Shown: piece by piece, positions 1-6,806 of the stretch
Numbering within the stretch: position 1 is the stretch's first letter
Layout of the letters: each line of letters opens with the position of its first letter
From: an uncultured Clostridia bacterium
Lineage (GTDB): Bacteria; Bacillota; Clostridia; Lachnospirales; Lachnospiraceae
Assembly: GCA_947088195.1 (NCBI GenBank)
Contig: CAMUFS010000088.1
Location: forward strand, 1 to 10,110
Direction: 5' to 3'
DNA length: 10,110 bases
The notes under the pieces: generated by a model
What the model saw: only the letters and a program-made list of their open reading frames with translations
Databases searched by the model: none
Told to the model about the DNA's origin: nothing
Position numbers and translations under genes: made by a program

Positions 1-2
1 TA

Positions 3-86
3 AGCGAGAGCGCGGTGACGGAGGATACCAATGCTTTGGTTCTGCGGATCTCTTTTGAAAATAATAAGATGCTACGTTTTGTATAA
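3..86 (+). CDS. 3' end of an upstream gene (partial), possibly metallo-beta-lactamase-fold
   Basis: An open frame enters from the left edge and ends at TAA 84-86, giving about 27 visible residues that finish ...TNALVLRISFENNKMLRFV. The composition looks like real protein, with alternating hydrophobic residues as in a beta strand. The stretch TNALVLRISFENNKML resembles the 'NSLVLRL-(Y/F)G' strand that precedes the TGD motif in ComEC-type metallo-beta-lactamase-fold hydrolases. Here the frame stops just where that motif would be expected, so if the resemblance is real the gene may be truncated. With so little visible, the family call is weak. That a gene ends here is more secure than its identity. 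No terminator with a T-run follows the stop. Confidence 0.45.
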   Translation, partial: SESAVTEDTNALVLRISFENNKMLRFV

Positions 87-131
87 AGTATACTTAACTT
101 GTAAAATAGCGTGGTAAAACGAACGAATATA

Positions 132-140
132 TGTTATACT
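132..140 (+). promoter_or_regulatory. Putative extended -10 promoter for the mnmA operon
   Basis: The sequence TGTTATACT has a TG one base before TATACT (135-140), which is the extended -10 form and five of six matches to TATAAT. The best -35 at 17-nt spacing (112-117, TGGTAA) is poor, as expected of an extended -10 promoter. Transcription would begin near 147 and leave a leader of about 40 nt before the mnmA ATG at 186. It would presumably drive mnmA, the helicase and the phosphofructokinase together. Confidence 0.5.
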
Positions 141-173
141 ATTATGGAATAAAAATCGGTGGATAATGGATTT

Positions 174-178
174 AAGGA
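174..178 (+). promoter_or_regulatory. Ribosome binding site that decides the mnmA start
   Basis: AAGGA lies 7 nt before ATG 186. An in-frame GTG at 159 would add nine residues, but it has no Shine-Dalgarno sequence and would sit only about 12 nt from the predicted transcription start. ATG 186 is therefore preferred. Confidence 0.65.
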
Positions 179-185
179 TGGTGTT

Positions 186-1253
186 ATGGAGAAGAAAAAG
201 GTAGTGGTTGGCATGTCAGGGGGAGTGGATTCTTCTGTTGCAGCATATTTGTTGAAGGAGCAAGGGTATGAGGTTATTGGAGTGACCATGCAGCTTTGGC
301 AGGGGGAGGATTCTTTCTCGGAGGATGGCTGTTGTGGACTTCTGGCTGTGGAGGATGCCAGAAGAGTGGCGCAGATGCTTGGGATTCCTCATTATGTGAT
401 GAATTTTAAGAAGGAGTTTCAACAGTCAGTGGTGGATTATTTTGTGGCAGAATATTGTGCTGGGAGAACACCAAATCCATGTATTGCCTGCAATCGGTAT
501 ATAAAGTGGGAAGCTCTTTTAAGCCGTAGTCTTGCGATCGGTGCGGATTATATTGCGACAGGGCATTACGCGCGCGTGGAGAAGCTTTCCAATGGCAGAT
601 ACAGCATAAGAAAAGCCACTACAGTAGCGAAGGATCAAACCTATGCGCTGTATAACTTAACGCAGGAGCAGCTTTCTCGTACACTTTTTCCGGTGGGTAT
701 CTATGAAAAGGCGCAGGTGCGCCAGATTGCGGAGAAAATTGGACTTAAGGTGGCATATAAGCCTGACAGTCAGGAAATATGCTTTGTGCCAGATCAGGAT
801 TATGCAGGATTTATTGAGAGGAGCCTTGGAAAAAAACTGCCAGAAGGAAACTTTGTGACACCAGAGGGAGAGATTATTGGAAAACATAGAGGAATTATCC
901 ATTATACGGTTGGGCAGAGAAAGGGACTGAAGCTTTCTATGGGGTATCCTGTGTTTGTGCTTGCCATACGTCCAGAGACCAATGAAGTAGTGATTGGAGA
1001 TGGAACGCAGGTATATGCAAAAAGTGTGTTAGCGGACAGGCTTAATTTTATGGCAGAGGCTGCGATCACAGATGGGATGAGAGCGGTTGGGAAGATCCGC
1101 TATAATCATGGAGGAGCACCATGCTGTCTATACCAGAGGGAAAGAGATATTTTAGAGTGTGTTTTTGATGAGCCGCAGAGGGCTGTGACGCCCGGACAGG
1201 CATTGGTATTATATCATGGTGAGTATGTGCTTGCCGGAGGGACGATTATATAG
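186..1253 (+). CDS. mnmA: tRNA-specific 2-thiouridylase MnmA
   Basis: This cytoplasmic enzyme adenylates and then thiolates C2 of the wobble uridine U34 in the Lys, Glu and Gln tRNAs, taking sulfur relayed from a cysteine desulfurase. The product is 355 residues, normal for the family. The ATP-binding PP-loop SGGVDSS is at residues 11-17. The catalytic nucleophile is expected to be C99 in the TPNPCIACN motif, and the second catalytic cysteine C199 in DSQEICFV. The conserved TGHYAR and KDQTYAL blocks lie between them, and the C-terminal part is the usual beta-barrel region. It appears to be the first gene of an operon, because the helicase starts 1 nt after its stop. No sulfur-relay partner (iscS, nifU) is in the window. 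The family assignment is firm; the start choice rests on the ribosome site. Confidence 0.97.
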   Translation: MEKKKVVVGMSGGVDSSVAAYLLKEQGYEVIGVTMQLWQGEDSFSEDGCCGLLAVEDARRVAQMLGIPHYVMNFKKEFQQSVVDYFVAEYCAGRTPNPCIACNRYIKWEALLSRSLAIGADYIATGHYARVEKLSNGRYSIRKATTVAKDQTYALYNLTQEQLSRTLFPVGIYEKAQVRQIAEKIGLKVAYKPDSQEICFVPDQDYAGFIERSLGKKLPEGNFVTPEGEIIGKHRGIIHYTVGQRKGLKLSMGYPVFVLAIRPETNEVVIGDGTQVYAKSVLADRLNFMAEAAITDGMRAVGKIRYNHGGAPCCLYQRERDILECVFDEPQRAVTPGQALVLYHGEYVLAGGTII

Positions 1254-1254
1254 C

Positions 1255-4200
1255 ATGTTTACACTAGAGACAATTAGCAAAAGGTGTTCTGGGCAGGATG
1301 AGTATATAGCTGGGCAGGCACTTGAGCCTTTTACAAAGCTTGATATGGTACAGAGCTTTTGGAAGGGTGAGGTGACATTAAAGGCACATGTCAGAGAAGC
1401 GGGAAATAACTATGAGGTGAGAGTAAGTCTTTTAAATGGAGATTTTCATAGCTGGCATTGTAGCTGTATGGCGTGCCGTTCAGGACTATGTCGTCATATT
1501 GCAGCCGCTTCCATCGCCTATTGTTTTATGATCAACCGCAAAGGGCAGATGGAGCTCACAACTTCTCCGGTGATGCAAAAGATATTGAAAGAGTACGGAG
1601 AACAAGGCATTACACAATTAATGCAGAGACATCAGGAAGGAAGGGTAAGGCTGATACCAATACTTGGTGTGGGAAATGGAAAGACAACGGTGAGCTTTCG
1701 TATTGGCAGCTATAGTAAATCCTACATTCTTAAGGATCTGACGGAGTTTTATTTTCGCATGAAAGCAAAGGAAACAGCACAATATGGTAAATTTTTAGAT
1801 TTTGTACATGCGGAGTGGAGCTTTGAGGAGGATAATAGGCAGTTACTTTTTTTTGTTATGGAGATGGTGGAGAGGGAGCTAAGGTATTATCGTCAGTACC
1901 ATCCTTATCTTTCCGATACAGGATTTAAATGTAGGGAGCTTTGTCTTTCAAAGGAGCTGACAGATCGATTTATGTCCTTGTATATGGGGGATAGCATTAA
2001 GATTGTAAATTATGCTGGACAGGAATACACCACCGAGGTAGTGGAGGAGGAGCCAAGGCTTCATCTGTATCTTAGAAAGGCTCAGGGAGGTTTTCGGCTT
2101 TTCATGGATGAGATGGTGACAGTGATGGAGGGAGAGCGGCGGCTGTATGTGGTGAAGGACAATAGGATTTATTGTACCGGTCAGGCATATACGGCGGCTA
2201 TGCGGGTTTTTCTGAGAGAGGCAGGCAGTTTGGGAAAGACGGTTTCCTATGAGATTAGCAGGCATGATATGTCAAAGCTTTGTGGACAGCTTTTGCCATG
2301 TGTAAGAGATTTTGTCGAGCTTGATACAGATGGAATTGACCTTGCGCCCTATATACCAAAGCCAGTAAAAGTAACGTTTTCTTTTGATGTCAGTGAAGAT
2401 GGGGCAGTGGTTTGTGAGGAGAAGCTTAGTTATGATGATTTTTCCTTTAATCCGGTGAAGGGAAACAGTGTTCCTGTGCATATTTGCAGAGACTATCCCG
2501 GAGAATATAGAATCCGTCAGACGGTGGAGAAATATTTTAAGTATTATGATTTGGACAGCGGGATGCTTTTGTTGTATAATGAAGAGGAGATATTCCGACT
2601 TCTGGATGAGGGCATGGATCAATTTTTGCAGCTAGGGGAGGTATATCTGTCAGAAGCATTGAAAACAATCCGCATTGTGCCATCCCCTAAATTTTCCGTG
2701 GGGGTGTCCGTAAAGGGAGCTATGTTGGAGCTTGCGCTAGATTCTGGAGGTTTACAGAAAGAAGAGCTTGAGGGGATATTAAAAAATTATCATTTAAAGA
2801 AAAGATATTATCGCCTGAAAAAGGGAGAATTTATAAAAATAGAGGATACAGCACTCATAACTTTTTTTGAGATGGCAAAAGGACTAAAATTGACGGCTGG
2901 GGATCTTGTGAAGGACAAACTCTCTGTTCCTATTTATCGGGCAATGTATTTGGATGAGATACTGAATGAGCAAAGAGCGATAAAAAGCTATGAATTTAAG
3001 CAGTTTGTCCTTAGTTTTGGGGATATTTGCAGTGAGGCAGAAGAGCCGGAGGGATTTGTGGGAACCTTGAGAGGGTATCAGGAGGCTGGTTTTTGTTGGC
3101 TGAAGGCGCTAAGCCAGTGGGGATTTGGAGGAATACTGGCAGATGAGATGGGGCTTGGAAAGACTGTACAGGTCATTGCTCTATTGTTGTCTGCAAGGAA
3201 GGAGCTTAAGAAGCCCGCATTGATTGTTTGTCCGGCGTCCTTGATCTTTAATTGGGAGAATGAATTACATCGTTTTGCGCCGGGACTTAGTGTGTTAGTG
3301 GTGAGTGGAAGCGAGAAGGAGCGAAGACAAAGCTTTTTAAAAAATGATATAGAGGTGTATATCACTTCTTATGAATTGCTTCGGCGCGATATTGCGCTGT
3401 ATATGGAGATGGAGTTTTCTTATCAGATTATAGATGAGGCGCAGGTTATTAAGAATCATTCTACACAGGGAGCGAAGGCGGTAAAAGCAATTCATGCCAA
3501 GCATCGCTTTGCGTTGACGGGAACGCCAATAGAGAATCGGCTGTCTGAGCTGTGGAGTATTTTTGATTATTTGATGAAGGGATATCTGTATTCTTATTCT
3601 TATTTTAGAGAAGAGATTGAAATTCCCATTGTGAGAGATAAAGATAGCAGAGCAGAGAGGCGGCTTCAGATGCTAATCAAGCCATTTGTGCTGAGACGCT
3701 TAAAGAAAGATGTGCTTGAGGATCTGCCAGAAAAGTTGGAAACGGTGGTGTATTCCCGCATGGATACGGAACAGGAAGAATTGTATCAAGCGTATGCCTC
3801 TAAGGTGAGAGAAGAGCTTTTGAGCAGCACACCAGAGGAATATCAAAAAGAAAGAATACAAGTGCTGGCAGCATTGACACGGCTGCGGCAGATTTGTTGC
3901 GATCCCGCGCTGTGCTATGATAATTATAAGGGAGGCTCCGCAAAGCTTGAAGCTTTGCTGGAATTGATAGAGGAAGGAATTGGTGCAGGGCATCGGTTAT
4001 TGGTGTTTTCCCAGTTTACAACTATGCTTGAGCGAATCCGGCAGGCTTTGGAGAAAAGAGATATTAAGACATTTGAATTGACAGGTTCGACACCAAAATT
4101 GGACAGACTTTTGTTATCAGAGCGCTTTAATGCCGGGGAGCGGGATGTATTTTTAATTTCTTTAAAGGCGGGCGGCACAGGGCTTAATCTAACAGGAGCA

Positions 4201-4458
4201 GATATGGTCATTCACTACGATCCGTGGTGGAATCTAGCTGCCCAGAATCAGGCGACGGACCGCGCACATCGCATTGGGCAGACACAGACAGTGACGGTGA
4301 TTAGGCTGGTGGTGCAAGGAACTATAGAGGAGGCTATTATTCGGCTTCAAGAGAGGAAGCGCGAGCTTGCAGAGCAGATTATGGGAGGGACAGAAAGCGG
4401 ACTTTCTTCTGTGACACAGGAGGAGCTGCTTGAAATATTAAATATAATATCAAAATAG
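1255..4458 (+). CDS. SWIM zinc-finger SNF2-family helicase/ATPase
   Basis: This 1067-residue protein has a SWIM zinc-finger motif (CxC...CxH: C69, C71, C79, H81), then about 500 residues resembling the bacterial SNF2-associated region, then a complete SNF2/superfamily-2 motor. The motor motifs are Walker A in DEMGLGKT (630-637), a DEAQ Walker B (727-730), TGTP (755-758), the GGTGLNLTGAD motif V, and the motif VI block QATDRAHRIGQ (999-1009) with arginines 1003 and 1006. All motifs are intact, so it should be an active ATPase that translocates on or remodels DNA or protein-DNA complexes. The biological role of these clostridial proteins is not known to me. I chose ATG 1255; GGAGGG at 1236-1241 is 13 nt upstream, rather far. 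In-frame ATGs at 1216 and 1225 would overlap mnmA and cannot be fully excluded. It is co-directional with mnmA and the next gene, with almost no spacing. Confidence 0.9.
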   Translation: MFTLETISKRCSGQDEYIAGQALEPFTKLDMVQSFWKGEVTLKAHVREAGNNYEVRVSLLNGDFHSWHCSCMACRSGLCRHIAAASIAYCFMINRKGQMELTTSPVMQKILKEYGEQGITQLMQRHQEGRVRLIPILGVGNGKTTVSFRIGSYSKSYILKDLTEFYFRMKAKETAQYGKFLDFVHAEWSFEEDNRQLLFFVMEMVERELRYYRQYHPYLSDTGFKCRELCLSKELTDRFMSLYMGDSIKIVNYAGQEYTTEVVEEEPRLHLYLRKAQGGFRLFMDEMVTVMEGERRLYVVKDNRIYCTGQAYTAAMRVFLREAGSLGKTVSYEISRHDMSKLCGQLLPCVRDFVELDTDGIDLAPYIPKPVKVTFSFDVSEDGAVVCEEKLSYDDFSFNPVKGNSVPVHICRDYPGEYRIRQTVEKYFKYYDLDSGMLLLYNEEEIFRLLDEGMDQFLQLGEVYLSEALKTIRIVPSPKFSVGVSVKGAMLELALDSGGLQKEELEGILKNYHLKKRYYRLKKGEFIKIEDTALITFFEMAKGLKLTAGDLVKDKLSVPIYRAMYLDEILNEQRAIKSYEFKQFVLSFGDICSEAEEPEGFVGTLRGYQEAGFCWLKALSQWGFGGILADEMGLGKTVQVIALLLSARKELKKPALIVCPASLIFNWENELHRFAPGLSVLVVSGSEKERRQSFLKNDIEVYITSYELLRRDIALYMEMEFSYQIIDEAQVIKNHSTQGAKAVKAIHAKHRFALTGTPIENRLSELWSIFDYLMKGYLYSYSYFREEIEIPIVRDKDSRAERRLQMLIKPFVLRRLKKDVLEDLPEKLETVVYSRMDTEQEELYQAYASKVREELLSSTPEEYQKERIQVLAALTRLRQICCDPALCYDNYKGGSAKLEALLELIEEGIGAGHRLLVFSQFTTMLERIRQALEKRDIKTFELTGSTPKLDRLLLSERFNAGERDVFLISLKAGGTGLNLTGADMVIHYDPWWNLAAQNQATDRAHRIGQTQTVTVIRLVVQGTIEEAIIRLQERKRELAEQIMGGTESGLSSVTQEELLEILNIISK

Positions 4459-4462
4459 GAGG
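4457..4462 (+). promoter_or_regulatory. Ribosome binding site overlapping the helicase stop codon
   Basis: A perfect AGGAGG begins inside the helicase TAG stop (4456-4458) and lies 9 nt before ATG 4472. This sets the phosphofructokinase start at 4472 and not at the in-frame ATG 4463, which directly abuts the motif. The overlap suggests translational coupling with the helicase. Confidence 0.75.
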
Positions 4463-4471
4463 ATGTTACAA

Positions 4472-5713
4472 ATGGCAGAAAAGAGAGGTAATGTAATTGT
4501 AGGGCAGTCAGGAGGACCAACAGCAGTTATCAACTCCAGTCTCGTGGGTGTGTATAAGACTGCAAAGGATAGAGGAGCGGGAAAAGTATATGGTATGCTT
4601 CACGGTGTTCAGGGACTTTTGCAGGAGAAATACGTGGATCTCTCCGAGCATATAAGAAGCGATCTGGATATTGAGCTTTTAAAGCGCACACCGTCATCTT
4701 TCCTTGGCTCCTGCCGTTATAAATTGCCAGAATACACAGATAAGCCAGAGGTGTATGAAAAAATATTTGAGATACTGAAAAAATTGGAGGTTGAATATTT
4801 CTTCTATATCGGCGGAAATGATTCTATGGATACTATTAAAAAGCTCTATGATTATGGGCAAGAGATAGGGAGCGACATCCATTTTATGGGAGTTCCAAAG
4901 ACGATTGACAATGACCTTGCCGTGACCGATCATACCCCCGGCTATGGAAGTGCTGCAAAGTATATCGGTTCTATCACAAAGGAAATTATCCGAGATGGTT
5001 TGGTATATGGCACAAGCCAAGTAAACGTGATGGAGGTTATGGGACGTAATGCAGGATGGCTGACAGGTGCGACAGCACTTGCATGCTGTGAGGACTGTGA
5101 AGGTCCAGATATGATTTTCCTTCCTGAAGTTGATTTTGATATGGATAGCTTCTTGACAAAGGTGCAGAAGCTTTTAAAAGAGAAAACATCTCTTGTGATC
5201 GCTGTGTCAGAGGGAATCCATATGTCCGATGGCACATATGTCTGCGAGCTTACGGAGAATGTCAGCCAAGTGGACTCCTTTGGACATCGTACCTTGACTG
5301 GAGCGGCAAGTTATCTGGCAAATAAGGTGGCATCGACATTTGGCTGCAAGAGCAGGGCGATCGAGATCAGCACACTTCAAAGATGTGCTGCCCATCTGTC
5401 CTCACGTGTAGATATCACAGAGGCATTTCAGGTAGGAGGAGCCGCAGTAAAGGCTGCCTTTGAAGGAGCAAACGGCATGATGATCACATTAAAGAGAGTG
5501 TCCGATGAGCCATATATCTGCGTGACAGACATCTATGATGTACATAAGATAGCAAATGTGGAGAAGAAAGTTCCAAGGGAGTGGATCAATGAGACAGGAG
5601 ACTTTGTGATGCCTCCATTTATCGGTTATATCAAGCCATTGATTCAGGCAGAGCTTACCGCAATTATGACAGATGGACTTCCGAGACATCTGACATTAAA
5701 CTTAAATCAGTAA
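4472..5713 (+). CDS. pfp: 6-phosphofructokinase, predicted pyrophosphate-dependent
   Basis: It phosphorylates fructose 6-phosphate to fructose 1,6-bisphosphate in cytoplasmic glycolysis. The product is 413 residues, longer than the roughly 320 of E. coli PfkA and in the range of PPi-type enzymes. Visible motifs are GQSGGP near the N-terminus, GGND at 114-117, PKTIDND at 142-148 with the catalytic Asp in TIDND, MGRN at 190-193 and a later SEG motif. The two donor-determining positions (Gly104 and Gly124 in E. coli) are Asp117 and Lys143 here. Asp plus Lys is the published signature of PPi-dependent enzymes, which would make the reaction reversible and spare ATP. Asn116 stands where E. coli has the Asp of GGDG. 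The family is secure and donor specificity is inferred. It is the last gene of the mnmA-helicase run, with no convincing terminator after it. Confidence 0.92.
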   Translation: MAEKRGNVIVGQSGGPTAVINSSLVGVYKTAKDRGAGKVYGMLHGVQGLLQEKYVDLSEHIRSDLDIELLKRTPSSFLGSCRYKLPEYTDKPEVYEKIFEILKKLEVEYFFYIGGNDSMDTIKKLYDYGQEIGSDIHFMGVPKTIDNDLAVTDHTPGYGSAAKYIGSITKEIIRDGLVYGTSQVNVMEVMGRNAGWLTGATALACCEDCEGPDMIFLPEVDFDMDSFLTKVQKLLKEKTSLVIAVSEGIHMSDGTYVCELTENVSQVDSFGHRTLTGAASYLANKVASTFGCKSRAIEISTLQRCAAHLSSRVDITEAFQVGGAAVKAAFEGANGMMITLKRVSDEPYICVTDIYDVHKIANVEKKVPREWINETGDFVMPPFIGYIKPLIQAELTAIMTDGLPRHLTLNLNQ

Positions 5714-5723
5714 TTAAGAGATA

Positions 5724-5836
5724 ATACTCAGCCAGCGGGCATTTTGCTCGGAGCTTGTTTGAAGGTTTATGGTTCTAAGGATATAGGATAATCTTGGGAA
5801 AGTAAATTTTCAAACATGCTCTATTCTGGCTGATAT
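5724..5836 (+). ncRNA. Candidate structured RNA: three-way junction leader before the PHP gene
   Basis: The 143-nt gap between phosphofructokinase and the PHP gene is mostly one compact fold, paired by eye. P1 closes it: TCAGCCAG (5728-5735) with CTGGCTGA (5826-5833), plus three more pairs (5724-5726 with 5834-5836) beyond a bulged C5727. P2 is the hairpin 5736-5740/5746-5750 with loop ATTTT. P3 is a 20-position helix, 5751-5770 with 5802-5821, with one T-T mismatch (5755/5817) and three wobble pairs. A weaker apical stem (5775-5782/5791-5797) has loop ATAGGATA. P1-P2 and P2-P3 abut with no spacer, and only 5822-5825 is unpaired at the junction. It ends 11 nt before the PHP ribosome site. There is no T-run, so it does not look like a terminator. 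It could be a cis-regulatory leader, a 3' UTR element, a small RNA or a dispersed palindrome. I do not recognise a riboswitch class. Confidence 0.5.
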
Positions 5837-5856
5837 GGTACAGAAATGAGGATTAT

Positions 5857-6663
5857 ATGCAAATATCATTGCCCGACTATCACGTACATACCAGTTTTTC
5901 TGGAGATAGCGATGCTTCTGTGAGAGATGTGCTTAATCGTGCGATTTCTCTTTCTCTCCCAGAAATATGCATCACCGATCATATGGATTTTGACTACCCG
6001 GATCAGCCGGATTTTTTTTTGTTTGATGTGCAAGAATATTTTTCTTCGCTGACTGCGCTTAAAGAGGAGTATGCCGACCATATTTCTGTGCGGATCGGTG
6101 TAGAGCTTGGCTTGCAGCCCCATCTTTCTGAGAAGCTTCACACCTTTGTCAAGGCATATCCTTTTGATTTTGTGATTGGCTCCTCCCATATTATTGATAA
6201 TGCGGATCCTTATTATCCTATATTTTGGGAGGGAAAGAAACCAGAGACAATCGTGCGGCATTATTTTGAAGCCGTGCTGGAAAATATCCATGCTTTTTCT
6301 GACTTTGATATATATGGGCATTTGGATTATATTGTTCGCTATTGTCCAGCGAAAGATTTTATCTATCGCTGTGAGGATTATATGGAAATAATAGAAGAAT
6401 GTCTGCGCACACTAATAGCAAAGGGAAAAGGCATTGAGGTGAACACGGCTGGCTTTTTTCACGGAGATTATCCAAATCCGCATAAAAAAATTCTTTGCCG
6501 TTATCGGGAGCTTGGAGGTGAAATTCTCACCGTCGGTTCGGATAGTCACACCCCAGAACATATTGCATGGCTCTTTCCAAAAGTGCGTGAAATGCTGCTG
6601 GAATGTGGGTTTTCTTATATTACAGTTTTTGAAAATCACAAGGCTTTCTTTCAACCTCTCTGA
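5857..6663 (+). CDS. PHP-domain phosphatase, histidinol-phosphatase (HisJ) family
   Basis: This 268-residue protein is a complete PHP (polymerase and histidinol phosphatase) domain. The metal-binding residues fall in the expected order: HVH (H9, H11), TDH (D41, H42), E83 in GVELG, H111 in GSSHIID, H155 in GHLDY, E194 in EVNTAG, and D229 and H231 in GSDSHTPE. Together they would hold a trinuclear metal site. The usual reaction of this family is dephosphorylation of histidinol phosphate in histidine synthesis. No other his gene is nearby, so the real substrate may be another phosphoester. ATG 5857 is preceded by GAGGA (5848-5852) at a short 4-nt spacing. It follows the structured leader at 5724-5836 and may be translationally controlled by it. 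Family call firm, substrate uncertain. Confidence 0.88.
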   Translation: MQISLPDYHVHTSFSGDSDASVRDVLNRAISLSLPEICITDHMDFDYPDQPDFFLFDVQEYFSSLTALKEEYADHISVRIGVELGLQPHLSEKLHTFVKAYPFDFVIGSSHIIDNADPYYPIFWEGKKPETIVRHYFEAVLENIHAFSDFDIYGHLDYIVRYCPAKDFIYRCEDYMEIIEECLRTLIAKGKGIEVNTAGFFHGDYPNPHKKILCRYRELGGEILTVGSDSHTPEHIAWLFPKVREMLLECGFSYITVFENHKAFFQPL

Positions 6664-6703
6664 AAAACTATAAACCGATAAAAGAAAGCTCGAAAAAAAT
6701 CAC

Positions 6704-6734
6704 TTGAAAAAGAATTATAGTATGATACTATTAT
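6704..6734 (+). promoter_or_regulatory. Putative promoter with overlapping dyad for the phosphate transporter
   Basis: TTGAAA (6704-6709) is a good -35, preceded by an A-rich tract at 6692-6699 that could act as an UP element. The -10 is ambiguous: TACTAT (6726-6731) at 16 nt or TATTAT (6729-6734) at 19 nt. Over the -10 lies a perfect dyad, ATAGTAT-G-ATACTAT (6717-6731), the right size for a dimeric repressor site. The rest of the 143-nt gap between the PHP gene and the transporter shows nothing else convincing. Confidence 0.45.
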
Positions 6735-6806
6735 TATGTACGAGTAAAGATAATCTTAAGAAAATGTTAAAAAATATCTGTTTTCAGGGAGAGACGGAGG
6801 TAAAGG

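Noticed and set aside
86..95. Palindrome AAGTATACTT after the upstream gene as an operator
   Set aside because: It is only 10 bp in very AT-rich DNA and is not placed over a recognisable promoter.
159..185. Upstream GTG start for mnmA adding nine residues
   Set aside because: It has no ribosome site and lies about 12 nt from the predicted transcription start. ATG 186 has AAGGA at a good distance and the usual family N-terminus.
1255..4458. SNF2 protein as part of a phage-defence system such as DISARM
   Set aside because: No methyltransferase, nuclease, PLD-like or other defence partner is in the window, and the neighbours are housekeeping genes.
5830..5847. CTGATA...AGAAAT resembling a hammerhead ribozyme core
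   Set aside because: The invariant CUGANGA is not met, no stem II fits between the two parts, and there is no matching cleavage-site helix.
6642..6690. Inverted repeat GCTTTCTTT / AAAGAAAGC around the PHP stop codon as a terminator
   Set aside because: The loop is 29 nt and no T-run follows on the + strand. The arms are low-complexity purine/pyrimidine tracts that arise easily by chance.
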